Assembly: GCF_933208495.1 (NCBI RefSeq)
Contig: NZ_CAKOET010000001.1
Coordinates: forward strand, 248,001-312,000
Direction of reading: 5' to 3'
Length of the DNA stretch: 64,000 nt
Origin: Convivina praedatoris
GTDB lineage: Bacteria; Bacillota; Bacilli; Lactobacillales; Lactobacillaceae
Positions 36,121 to 44,357 of this stretch are shown here, one piece after another. Position 1 is the first letter of the stretch. Every line of letters begins with the position of its first letter. The translations under genes and the position numbers were made by a program. Under the pieces are notes generated by a model. That model was not told the DNA's origin. It made no database searches and saw nothing but the letters and a program-made list of their open reading frames with translations.

Positions 36121-37587
36121 ATGAAAAGAATATTTAAAGGATTGACTTGGTCTCTTTTGGGATTGTTAATCATACCATTTTTTTTTAGCGCTGGAGCTTC
36201 GGTTGCGGCCGATGAAACTGATTCAACTTTAGCTAGAATTCAAAAAAAGGGTAAGTTAACGGTTGGATTGTCAGCTGATTATGCTCCTTACGAATTTCAT
36301 ACTAAGATTAATGGTAAAGATGAAATTGTTGGTTTTGACGTTTCTTTGGCTCAGGCCATTGCCGATAAACTGGGTGTTAAATTAGAAGTTGAAGATATGG
36401 GCTTTGATGCGCTCTTAGGTGCCTTAAAAACCGGTAAGATTGACATGATTGCTTCAGGAATGTCGGCTACACCAGAACGTGAAGAACAGGTTGATTTTTC
36501 TGATGTTTACCTACGTTCGCCACAGGCAATGTTGATTTTGAAAAAAAATCAGCATAAATACACTACTGACTTATCAACTTTTGCGGGTACCAAGGTTGGT
36601 GCTCAGACGCAAACGACCCAAGAAGAGATTGCCAAGAGCATTAATGGCGCTAGCGTGGTTAGCTTGCAAAAGTATCCTAACTTGATTTCCCAATTAAGTC
36701 AGGGTGTTATCAGTGGAATTGTTGCTGAAAAAACGATTGCTCAAGCTTATGAGCAACAAAATAAGAACTTTAAGGTGATTTATCCAACTTATTCCGCGGA
36801 TGGTAGTACCCAAAGTGCTGTAGCCTTATCCAAGGATTCTCCGGTCTTTAAAGCCAAGGTAAACGAAGTGATTCATAAGGTGACAACCGATGGTCAGTTT
36901 ACTAAGTGGCAAAAGAAAGCCAATCAGCAAATGTTTGCTAATCAAAATGACAGCTATTGGCAAAAGTACGGTCATTATTTTGTGACTGGAACCGGCATTA
37001 CCCTTGCTTTAGCAGTTGTGGGCGTGTTTTTGGGCGTAACTCTGGGTATTTTCTTTGCCTTGATGAAGTTGTCTTCAGTATTTGTCTTTAAAGCAATTGG
37101 TAATATCTATGTTGAGTATGTCCGGGGGACACCATTACTAGTGCAGGCCTTTATGGTTTTCTTCGGTTCTCAAGCCCTTGGCTTGAATTTATCAGCCTTT
37201 GCGGCCGGCGCCCTGTCCATGGGCTTGAATTCGGCTGCCTATGTCGCTGAAATTATTCGTTCGGGAATTACTTCGGTCGATGGGGGTCAAATGGAGGCGG
37301 CTCGTTCGCTTGGTTTGACGCATTCTAAGGCCATGCGCTTGGTAATTTTGCCACAGGCTGTCCGTAACATCCTACCGGCCTTAGGTAACGAATTCGTTTC
37401 GGTTATTAAGGAAGGTTCTGTTGTTTCGGTTATTGGTGTTGGTGAATTGATGTATGAAACTGGTGTGGTTCAAGGCGCTTCGTTTGAGCCCTTTATCCCG
37501 CTCGTAATTGCCTCATTGATTTACTTCACTTTGACCTTTACAATTAGTCGTTGCTTAGGATTTATAGAAAGTCGAATACACCGTTAA
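36121..37587 (+). CDS. Fused substrate-binding and permease protein of a polar amino acid ABC transporter (GlnHP type)
   Basis: The 488-residue protein has a signal peptide ending near SAGASVAADE. One extracellular type 3 solute-binding domain covers about residues 35-265 (KLTVGLSADYAPYEF, GFDVSLAQAIADKLGV, IASGMSATPER). A permease domain with about five helices covers 280-485, with RGTPLLVQ and the ATPase-contact loop EAARSLGLTHSKAMRLVILPQA. Such fusions import glutamine or related amino acids. Only one binding domain is present, and no ATPase gene is adjacent, so it must share an ATPase encoded elsewhere. The ATG at 36121 suits the AGGAG at 36111-36115. Confidence 0.9.
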   Translation: MKRIFKGLTWSLLGLLIIPFFFSAGASVAADETDSTLARIQKKGKLTVGLSADYAPYEFHTKINGKDEIVGFDVSLAQAIADKLGVKLEVEDMGFDALLGALKTGKIDMIASGMSATPEREEQVDFSDVYLRSPQAMLILKKNQHKYTTDLSTFAGTKVGAQTQTTQEEIAKSINGASVVSLQKYPNLISQLSQGVISGIVAEKTIAQAYEQQNKNFKVIYPTYSADGSTQSAVALSKDSPVFKAKVNEVIHKVTTDGQFTKWQKKANQQMFANQNDSYWQKYGHYFVTGTGITLALAVVGVFLGVTLGIFFALMKLSSVFVFKAIGNIYVEYVRGTPLLVQAFMVFFGSQALGLNLSAFAAGALSMGLNSAAYVAEIIRSGITSVDGGQMEAARSLGLTHSKAMRLVILPQAVRNILPALGNEFVSVIKEGSVVSVIGVGELMYETGVVQGASFEPFIPLVIASLIYFTLTFTISRCLGFIESRIHR

Positions 37588-37621
37588 AAAAAGAGCCCTG
37601 CTAATCAGCAGGGCTCTTTTT
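37586..37621. terminator. Bidirectional terminator between the transporter and lactonase genes
   Basis: AAAAAAAGAGCCCTGCT pairs with AGCAGGGCTCTTTTT. Confidence 0.93.
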
Positions 37622-37629
37622 AGGTACCA

Positions 37630-38661
37630 TTAATTTTCAAAAGTTACTCGGACACCTTCGGGTAGGACAAAGTCTTTTTGCAAGAGACTTAGTTCACCAG
37701 TTTGTTCATCACGAGCATATAGGGAAAGGTTGTCTGTTTCTTGATTAGCAATCACTAGGTAGTTTTCACTAGGGTCAAGAGCCATATCCCGAGGGAAGCT
37801 TCCTTCAGTGCTGATTAATTGGATTAGTTCGATTTCAGCACCTAGATTAGTACATTCAAAGACACTAACTGAATCATGGCCGCGATTAGATGTGTAAATA
37901 AAACGACCATCGGCTGAGACTCGAATCGCAGCGGCCCCGTTATGTTCACTCCAATCATCTGGAATTGTAGAAGTGGTCATGAGATGTTCAAAAGAACTAT
38001 CTTCTTGATTGTACTTTAATACACTGAGTAGACTAGAAAGCTCACCTAGTAGGTAGGCATACTGGCCATCAGGAGAAAAACGAATATGGCGAGGACCAAA
38101 GCCAGCATCAGCCTGATAACGGTTAAGTTCAGTTAACTGGCCATCATCACTAACGTCAAAAGTAATAACTTGATCAGCACCTAAATCCACCGCGACTAAG
38201 CGATTGTCTGGTGTTAAATTACAAAAGTGAATGTGTGCTGCACTTTGCTCTGGACGTGGGCCGGAACCTTTGTTTTCAAAGCTATCGGCCAGTTGCAAAC
38301 CACCATTGGCCTGAATTTTATAGACTTCAACTAGGCCACGGTGGTAATAACCGGCAAAGACTAACTGACGAGCTTCATCCACACCGATATAAGCTGGGGC
38401 TGATCCGTCACTTAACTGGGCATCTAATTCAACCATGGGCCGTGGTGTGTTGTCTAAAGTTACGACACCACCTTGACCATCACGATTTTCAACAGCATAG
38501 ACCTTATTAGCCTTAGAAAGAGCTAGATAGGTTGGATTAGTTAGTTCAAATACCAAAGTGGCATTTTGTAGTTGCTGGCTTTGAGTATCTAATTCAACCT
38601 CATAAACACCCTTTGAAGCGCGCTTAGTGTAGGTTCCAAGTAACAATTTATGAATCGACAT
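37630..38661 (-). CDS. Lactonase family beta-propeller protein (6-phosphogluconolactonase, YkgB/YbhE type)
   Basis: The 343-residue protein begins MSIHKLLLGTYTKRASKGVYEVEL and contains seven-bladed propeller repeats with FGPRHIRFSPDGQYAYLLGE and FIYTSNRGHDSVSVF. These are the hallmarks of the PF10282 lactonase family. Its likely reaction is hydrolysis of 6-phosphogluconolactone in the pentose phosphate pathway, which is central to heterofermentative lactic acid bacteria. The longer frame above 38661 has no ribosome site; AAGGAG lies about 13 bases before the chosen ATG. It is a single gene. Confidence 0.88.
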   Translation of the reverse strand: MSIHKLLLGTYTKRASKGVYEVELDTQSQQLQNATLVFELTNPTYLALSKANKVYAVENRDGQGGVVTLDNTPRPMVELDAQLSDGSAPAYIGVDEARQLVFAGYYHRGLVEVYKIQANGGLQLADSFENKGSGPRPEQSAAHIHFCNLTPDNRLVAVDLGADQVITFDVSDDGQLTELNRYQADAGFGPRHIRFSPDGQYAYLLGELSSLLSVLKYNQEDSSFEHLMTTSTIPDDWSEHNGAAAIRVSADGRFIYTSNRGHDSVSVFECTNLGAEIELIQLISTEGSFPRDMALDPSENYLVIANQETDNLSLYARDEQTGELSLLQKDFVLPEGVRVTFEN

Positions 38662-38721
38662 AATTAAATAATGACTCCTTTTAATAGTTATCAAATACAC
38701 TAACATTATAACATAGCCTTT

Positions 38722-38753
38722 TTGCCCGCACTTAGGTGGCAATGTGGTAGAAT
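38722..38753 (+). promoter_or_regulatory. Extended -10 promoter of trmL
   Basis: TGGTAGAAT (TAGAAT at 38748-38753). TTGCCC at 38722-38727 is a possible -35, with a long 20-base spacer. Confidence 0.45.
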
Positions 38754-38838
38754 ACGTTTGTTATTTCCCTAAAAGCTGAATAGCTTTTAAGTTAGAAAAA
38801 ATATTAAAATCCTATCAAAGGATTATACGGAGTAGTAA

Positions 38839-39348
38839 ATGACTAATCACATTGTTTTATTTGAACCCTTGATGCCGGCTAACACTGGTAATATTGCCCG
38901 CACAACCGCAGGAACTGATGCTGTTTTGCATTTAATTGAACCACTTGGTTTTGAATTGGATGATAAGCACGTTAAACGGGCTGGCTTAGACTATTGGGAG
39001 CATGTTCAACTAGTTCGCCATGCTAATTTACCAGAATTTTTGGCAACTTTAAAAGCAGACGATCAATTATTTTTAGTATCCAAATTTGCTAACCGTGATT
39101 ATAGTCAGGCTGATTATCAACAGGGAGGAGATTGCTACTTCCTATTTGGTAAAGAAACCACTGGTCTGCCAGAAGTCTTTATGCGCCAAAATCCTGACAA
39201 GGCAATTCGAATTCCACAAGATGATCAACATGTTCGTTCGTTGAATTTGTCTAATACCGTAGCGATTGTACTTTATGAAGCTTTGCGGCAGCAAGGCTTT
39301 CCGGGATTGGAAAGTAGTCATCATTACGAACAAGATAAATTAAAATAA
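38839..39348 (+). CDS. trmL: tRNA (cytidine/uridine-34 2'-O)-methyltransferase TrmL
   Basis: TrmL methylates the wobble ribose of some leucine tRNAs using SAM. The 169-residue SPOUT protein has NIVLFEP-type [23 protein letters not shown] at the start. The knot region is [15 protein letters not shown], then [28 protein letters not shown]. Length and motifs are complete. It is followed by the tRNA-Glu gene. Confidence 0.95.
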   Translation: MTNHIVLFEPLMPANTGNIARTTAGTDAVLHLIEPLGFELDDKHVKRAGLDYWEHVQLVRHANLPEFLATLKADDQLFLVSKFANRDYSQADYQQGGDCYFLFGKETTGLPEVFMRQNPDKAIRIPQDDQHVRSLNLSNTVAIVLYEALRQQGFPGLESSHHYEQDKLK

Positions 39349-39352
39349 TGGG

Positions 39353-39381
39353 TTGACGGCTGGCTGACTATTTGATAATAT
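39353..39381 (+). promoter_or_regulatory. Promoter of tRNA-Glu
   Basis: TTGACG (39353-39358) and TAATAT (39376-39381), 17 bases apart, 40 bases before the tRNA. Confidence 0.55.
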
Positions 39382-39420
39382 TATCTATGTTGTTTCGGAC
39401 AAGAAATAACAACTGACCAT

Positions 39421-39492
39421 GGCTCGTTGGTCAAGTGGCTAAGACGCTGCCCTTTCACGGCGGAATCGAGAGTTCGATTCTCTCACGAGCTA
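39421..39492 (+). tRNA. tRNA-Glu (anticodon UUC)
   Basis: The 72-base cloverleaf has acceptor stem GGCTCGT with ACGAGCT, D-loop GTCAAGTGGCTAAGAC, and anticodon arm CTGCC-CTTTCAC-GGCGG with anticodon TTC. The T arm is GAGAG-TTCGATT-CTCTC and the discriminator is A. CCA is not encoded. It stands alone with its own promoter and terminator. Confidence 0.97.
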
Positions 39493-39493
39493 T

Positions 39494-39526
39494 AAAAAAG
39501 TTGCAACGTTATGTTGCAACTTTTTT
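39494..39526 (+). terminator. Terminator of tRNA-Glu
   Basis: AAAAAAGTTGCAAC pairs perfectly with GTTGCAACTTTTTT. Confidence 0.93.
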
Positions 39527-39590
39527 ATTTTCTCAATTTAATAGCCTATAATACAAATGATTTGGCAAGCTTGAAGAGGGGAGGCTTATT

Positions 39591-41930
39591 GTGCCCAGTA
39601 AAAAAAGAAGTTCACGCCCTAAAAAAGGGGTGAGTAAAAAGGCTGTAAAAAAAGATCAATCAACTAATATTACCTTATTAGTTTTTATTATCATTAGCAT
39701 TTTTGCTATTTTTAAAATTGGTTTGTTTGGCATCTATGCGGCCAACTGTTTACGATTCTTTGTCGGTGATCTATACCAGGTAGTCCTCGGCTTAGCCGTT
39801 ATGCAGGCCCTTTATTATTTGATTATGCAAAAGCTTTACTGTCCTAGTGGGCGAATTTGGCTAGGTGGTGGTCTGCTCACCTTTTCAGCCTTTTTAGGCT
39901 CTTCAATGCTTTTTTTTAGTCAGGGAAGCTTTCCAGAACCTGGCTATACTAATCAGGTGTTACGAATTATTGGGCAAGATTTTACCAACCAAGCTGCTGG
40001 AACGCCGGTGGGGGCCGGCTTAATCGGAGCTTGGTTGTACCAATTAACTTTCCAACTGCTATCAAACATTGGTGTTATTATTTTAATTGTTTTAAGTTTG
40101 CTGGCCGGAACGGTAATTTTATTTAAAATTCCAGCCCGAGACATCGCCCAAAAAGGGATGGTACAGGCTCAGACTCAGGTTCAAGAGTTACAAAAAAAAC
40201 GTGGTCAACGGCGGGACCGTACGCCTTTATTAGCCAAAAAAGAGGGGCATGACATTGTTGATTATGGTGATGATCCCTTGGGCTTACATAAGAGCCAGCC
40301 GACAGTGGCACCGCAGTCAGAGTCAGTAACTGACCAATTGCCAGTTATGCCAGCTTCAGAACCAGTTGAGCCAGAAATTAAGTGGAATCAACCAACCAGT
40401 GATACGATTGGAACTGAAGCAGACGTTAGTACCAGTCAAACGAGTAGCGCGGTACCTGATTTCACCAAAAATACCATCGATGAAAATTATCAATTGCCTT
40501 CAACCGATTTGTTAACTAAGACTAAACCGACTGATCAAACCAAGGAATACCAGACCTTAACCGAAAAGTCACGTTTAGTGCATGATACTTTGCAAAGTTT
40601 TGGGGTTGAAGCCGAGGTGACTAGTGTTGCCCTCGGGCCTAGTGTTACTCAGTATGAATTAAAGCCTGGTCAAGGAGTTAAGGTAAACCGAATTGCTAAT
40701 CTGGCTGATGACTTGGCCTTAGCCTTGGCGGCTAAATCAATTCGAATTGAAGCGCCTATTCCAGGTAAACCCTTTGTAGGAATTGAAGTCCCCAATGCGA
40801 CTCAGTCAGTAGTTGGTTTTCGCGATATGATGGAACAAGTTCCTAATGACCATGAACATCTTTTGACCGTACCACTGGGACGGGATGTAACCGGAAACAT
40901 TGTTTTCGCTGATTTAGCCAGCATGCCCCACCTGCTAATTGCTGGATCAACTGGATCAGGAAAATCGGTTGGGCTAAATGGAATTATTGTTTCTTTGCTA
41001 TTAAAGGCCAAACCTAGTGAAGTAAAATTGATGATGGTTGATCCCAAAGTGGTCGAATTATCAATTTATAATGGGATTCCTCATTTGCTAACGTCCGTGG
41101 TTTCTGATCCACGAAAGGCGGCCAAGTCCTTACAAAAGTTAGTAGATGAAATGGAAAATCGTTATCAGCTATTGGCGGAATTTGGCAAACGAAATGTCAA
41201 TGAGTATAATGCTGCCGTTGACGCTCATAATCTGGCAGCTAAGGATAATGGACAAGCAGTCATGCATCGCTTGCCATACATTGTGGCGATTGTGGATGAG
41301 TTTGCCGATTTGATGAGTACAGTGGGGAGTGAAATTGAAGTTTCCATTGCTCGATTAGGGGCTAAAGCTCGTGCAGCCGGAATTCATATGATTTTGGCTA
41401 CTCAGCGGCCCGATGTTAAAGTGATTAATGGTACGATTAAGAGTAATATTCCTGGACGGATAGCCTTTAGAACTGCCTCTGGAATTGATTCTCGAACTAT
41501 TTTAGATAGTAATGGAGCTGAGAAATTACTGGGCCGAGGAGATATGATTTTTGCTCCTCCTGGCAAACCCATGCAGCGAGTTCAGGGAGCCTTTATCAGT
41601 AATCAAGATGTAACTAATGTGGTTGAATTTGTAAAAAGTCAACAAGATGCAGAATACTCTGATAGTATGACAGTTACCGATGAAGAAATTGCCCAAGATG
41701 CTACGGGAACCAATCAAGGTCAGAGTGAAGATGAACTCTTCCAAGAAGCACTTGAGTTTGTCATTGGGGAGCAAAAAGCCTCGACTTCGCTCTTACAACG
41801 ACGGTTCCGAATTGGTTATAACCGTGCTGCTCGCTTAATTGATGATTTAGAAGCTGCTGGTTATATCGGCCCAGCTGATGGTGCTCGTCCTCGTCAAGTT
41901 AATATTAGTCGCAGTAATAATGCAGAATAA
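39591..41930 (+). CDS. ftsK: DNA translocase FtsK/SpoIIIE
   Basis: The protein pumps chromosomal DNA through the closing septum. The 779-residue sequence has a basic N-terminus, four membrane helices up to about residue 180, and an acidic/Pro-rich linker. The motor follows, with Walker A GSTGSGKS at residues 452-459 and Walker B IVAIVDEFADLM. It ends with the gamma winged-helix domain (ASTSLLQRRFRIGYNRAARL) that reads KOPS/SRS sites. The start is GTG at 39591 after GGGGAGG. It is a single gene between two terminators. Confidence 0.96.
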   Translation: MPSKKRSSRPKKGVSKKAVKKDQSTNITLLVFIIISIFAIFKIGLFGIYAANCLRFFVGDLYQVVLGLAVMQALYYLIMQKLYCPSGRIWLGGGLLTFSAFLGSSMLFFSQGSFPEPGYTNQVLRIIGQDFTNQAAGTPVGAGLIGAWLYQLTFQLLSNIGVIILIVLSLLAGTVILFKIPARDIAQKGMVQAQTQVQELQKKRGQRRDRTPLLAKKEGHDIVDYGDDPLGLHKSQPTVAPQSESVTDQLPVMPASEPVEPEIKWNQPTSDTIGTEADVSTSQTSSAVPDFTKNTIDENYQLPSTDLLTKTKPTDQTKEYQTLTEKSRLVHDTLQSFGVEAEVTSVALGPSVTQYELKPGQGVKVNRIANLADDLALALAAKSIRIEAPIPGKPFVGIEVPNATQSVVGFRDMMEQVPNDHEHLLTVPLGRDVTGNIVFADLASMPHLLIAGSTGSGKSVGLNGIIVSLLLKAKPSEVKLMMVDPKVVELSIYNGIPHLLTSVVSDPRKAAKSLQKLVDEMENRYQLLAEFGKRNVNEYNAAVDAHNLAAKDNGQAVMHRLPYIVAIVDEFADLMSTVGSEIEVSIARLGAKARAAGIHMILATQRPDVKVINGTIKSNIPGRIAFRTASGIDSRTILDSNGAEKLLGRGDMIFAPPGKPMQRVQGAFISNQDVTNVVEFVKSQQDAEYSDSMTVTDEEIAQDATGTNQGQSEDELFQEALEFVIGEQKASTSLLQRRFRIGYNRAARLIDDLEAAGYIGPADGARPRQVNISRSNNAE

Positions 41931-41995
41931 AAAAAGAAGCCAGAATCCTATTAGGATTGACTTCTGATCAAGAGCTCTGTCTTAAATAGAGCTGG

Positions 41996-42026
41996 AAGGG
42001 ATAACTTTAAATGGTTATCCTTTTTT
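41996..42026. terminator. Terminator after ftsK, shared with the convergent gene
   Basis: AAGGGATAAC pairs with GGTTATCCTT followed by T residues. A second, weaker dyad (GAATCC/GGATTG) lies at about 41943-41961. Confidence 0.75.
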
Positions 42027-42516
42027 ATTTGGTAAAAATAGGTTTAATTTGAGCGGCAAATTGACCATCTGAATCATTAACAAAAGGGATATAGTCTTGC
42101 CAGTATTGATCAGATAAGAGCACTGGCCGGGCAATTTCGTCTGGAATATATTGGCGAGGAACTCCCTGTTGATCATCACGGGGACCGTCATAGTTTTTTA
42201 GAAAATCCTGTAATTTTTTTTCAATTACCAAGGCTTGTGGGCCAAACCAGTTATAGGGTTCTCGATGAATCTGGGCATCATCAACGTTGAAAATACCCGC
42301 TTGATCATTGACGGCAAAGGGGTGGACCAGACTAACTAAAGTCACTTGACTGGCAGTTATGGCTACGATGGCACCGGCCATTTCGGATGGCAGTTGCGGA
42401 CTGTCATTTTTCTGGGCAGCTAGCAGATATAAACCATCGGCTAGTTGATTGAGCTGGACCTCTTTTCCTAGAAAAATAGTCAGGAGTTGCGTGGGACTAA
42501 CGGTAATCGCTTGCAT
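42025..42516 (-). CDS. Unknown protein coupled to adenine deaminase
   Basis: I do not recognise this 163-residue soluble protein. It begins MQAITVSPTQLLTIFLGKEV, has alternating hydrophobic strands (GAIVAITASQVTLVSLVHPF) and a C-terminal part with YIPDEIARPVLLSDQYW. No cysteine, P-loop or metal motif is visible. Its start lies two bases after the adenine deaminase stop, so the two are almost certainly translated together. A helper or regulatory role in purine salvage is possible but is inferred from position alone. Confidence 0.6.
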   Translation of the reverse strand: MQAITVSPTQLLTIFLGKEVQLNQLADGLYLLAAQKNDSPQLPSEMAGAIVAITASQVTLVSLVHPFAVNDQAGIFNVDDAQIHREPYNWFGPQALVIEKKLQDFLKNYDGPRDDQQGVPRQYIPDEIARPVLLSDQYWQDYIPFVNDSDGQFAAQIKPIFTK

Positions 42517-42518
42517 AT

Positions 42519-44177
42519 TTAAACCTCTTGAATTTTAATAAATTTGAACTGTTCAAAATCAAAGAGTCCTTGATCGGTAATTTTTAGACTTGGAATAACC
42601 GGCAAAGCCATAAAGGAGAGGGTTAAGAATGGGTCAAAGTCCAGGTCGCTCAAGGCTGCAAAAGCAGTTAATAGTTCTTGGTGCTTTTTAATGACAGTTT
42701 CAAATGGTTGATCAGACATTAAGCCACCAATAGTCAGTGGTAGTGTCGTGATTTGTCCTTGGTGAACGACAACTTGGCCACCACCGATTTCTTTTAAGGT
42801 TTGAATGGCTATGAAAATGTCGGCATCGTTATCACCGGCAGCGATTACATTATGCGAATCATGGGCAATACTAGAGGCAATCGCTCCTTGCTGAATTTTT
42901 AAGCCTTGAATAATTCCCAGGCCGTAGCCTAAATTATGATAGCGTTCAACCACGACAATCTTAGCAAAATCTTGATTTGGTACAAAATAGCCATCCTCAA
43001 CTGGTACCGGCACGCGTAAATGCTTGGTGGTGATGTGATGAGGCATAATTTTGATTATGTTGGCTGGCTTTTGTGCTTGTAAGGGCAAGGCTAAATCAGA
43101 TAAGGCCAAAGTAAAGTCAAACCGGCGATCGATTAAACTCAAAATTGGTTGGGCTTGATTTTCGAACCACTGACCAGCGACCATGACATCTTTGATTTGA
43201 ACCTCATCTCCAGGTTGAATGATTAATAAATCCGCCACATAGCCGGGTGCCAAGGCTCCAACCTGGTCAATATGTTGGGCCTGAGCGGCATTATAAGAAG
43301 CCATTTTATAAACTAGGGCTGGATTTAAACCAGCCTGAAGAGCTAATTTAACATTATAGTTAATTGAACCCTCGTTTTGAATATCGCCAGCTGTTTTATC
43401 ATCAGTAGCAAAGGAAAACCGGCTTTCATTTTTTTCGTTAATAGCTGGGAGTAAGGCTAGCTCATCTCGTTCGACGGTACCTTCGCGGACAAAGACGTTA
43501 AAACCAGCACGGACTCTATCTAGCGCCTCTTGGGCAGTACTAGCCTCATGGTCGGTATCAATCCCGTGTTTACGGTAGACAGCCAGTTGAGCAGGAGTTA
43601 GACCAGCGCCATGACCATCGGCATGTTTACCAGCTCTCTGGGCATCCTTAATCTTGGCTAACATATCGTCATCTTGGTGAGCAACAGCTGGATAATCCAT
43701 TACCTCAGCTAGACCATTTACCTGTGGGTTGTCATAAAAAGGCTTTAAATCAGCGGCCCTTAATGTTGCTCCGGCATGTTCAAAGGGGGCTGCTGGCACA
43801 CTGGAAGGTAGCATATAGTGAATATGTAGCGGCGTATTTTGGCTGGTTGATAGCATGTAATCAATACCTTTTGTGCCGGCTACACTAGCAATTTCGTGAG
43901 GATCGGCAAAAATACGAGTGACGCCATTTTGTAAACTCAGCCGCCCAAATTCACTTGGCGTTAACAAGGAACTTTCAATGTGAACGTGTCCGTCGATAAA
44001 ACCCGGTACAACATAGGCTCCTTGGGCATCATAGGTTTGTTGAGCTTGCCAATCATCTCGTTTACCACAATAAACGATTGTTTCTCCGTCAATCCAAAGA
44101 TCGGTTTTGATAAATTCTTGATTAAAAACATCTAAAATCTGGCCGTTAATAATCTTCCAGCTGATGGTTGTACCCAT
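42519..44177 (-). CDS. ade: Adenine deaminase
   Basis: The enzyme converts adenine to hypoxanthine and ammonia. The 552-residue amidohydrolase has the metal-binding HVHIESS motif within PGFIDGHVHIESSLLTPSEF, ADPHEIASV, SVPAAPFEH, the central HGAGLTP and TDHEAST, and SFATDDKTAGD. The C-terminal domain has SIAHDSHNVIAAGDND. All these match bacterial adenine deaminase (Ade). It feeds salvage towards IMP and so towards the gua operon. An unknown gene follows two bases after the stop. Neither strand of the upstream gap shows a purine riboswitch. Confidence 0.95.
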   Translation of the reverse strand: MGTTISWKIINGQILDVFNQEFIKTDLWIDGETIVYCGKRDDWQAQQTYDAQGAYVVPGFIDGHVHIESSLLTPSEFGRLSLQNGVTRIFADPHEIASVAGTKGIDYMLSTSQNTPLHIHYMLPSSVPAAPFEHAGATLRAADLKPFYDNPQVNGLAEVMDYPAVAHQDDDMLAKIKDAQRAGKHADGHGAGLTPAQLAVYRKHGIDTDHEASTAQEALDRVRAGFNVFVREGTVERDELALLPAINEKNESRFSFATDDKTAGDIQNEGSINYNVKLALQAGLNPALVYKMASYNAAQAQHIDQVGALAPGYVADLLIIQPGDEVQIKDVMVAGQWFENQAQPILSLIDRRFDFTLALSDLALPLQAQKPANIIKIMPHHITTKHLRVPVPVEDGYFVPNQDFAKIVVVERYHNLGYGLGIIQGLKIQQGAIASSIAHDSHNVIAAGDNDADIFIAIQTLKEIGGGQVVVHQGQITTLPLTIGGLMSDQPFETVIKKHQELLTAFAALSDLDFDPFLTLSFMALPVIPSLKITDQGLFDFEQFKFIKIQEV

Positions 44178-44269
44178 GACTATCTTCCTCCTTATAATTG
44201 GCTTTTAGTTTATCATAGTTTCGGTTTAAAGGTTGACTCGTGTTGTCTATACCAATTATTAAAAACAAG

Positions 44270-44298
44270 TTGACCAACGTCCTTATATCCTTTAAAAT
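44270..44298 (+). promoter_or_regulatory. Promoter of glmS
   Basis: TTGACC (44270-44275) and TAAAAT (44293-44298) with a 17-base spacer, about 60 bases before the ATG. Confidence 0.65.
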
Positions 44299-44357
44299 AG
44301 GCTCTGTTGAATTTTTAAAAAGTTAAACCAATATGTGTGAAAGTGAGAACGAGTATT

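Noticed and set aside
44178-44357. glmS ribozyme or purine riboswitch upstream of glmS or ade
   Set aside because: No glmS ribozyme core or purine aptamer motif is visible, and a normal promoter lies only about 60 bases before the glmS start.
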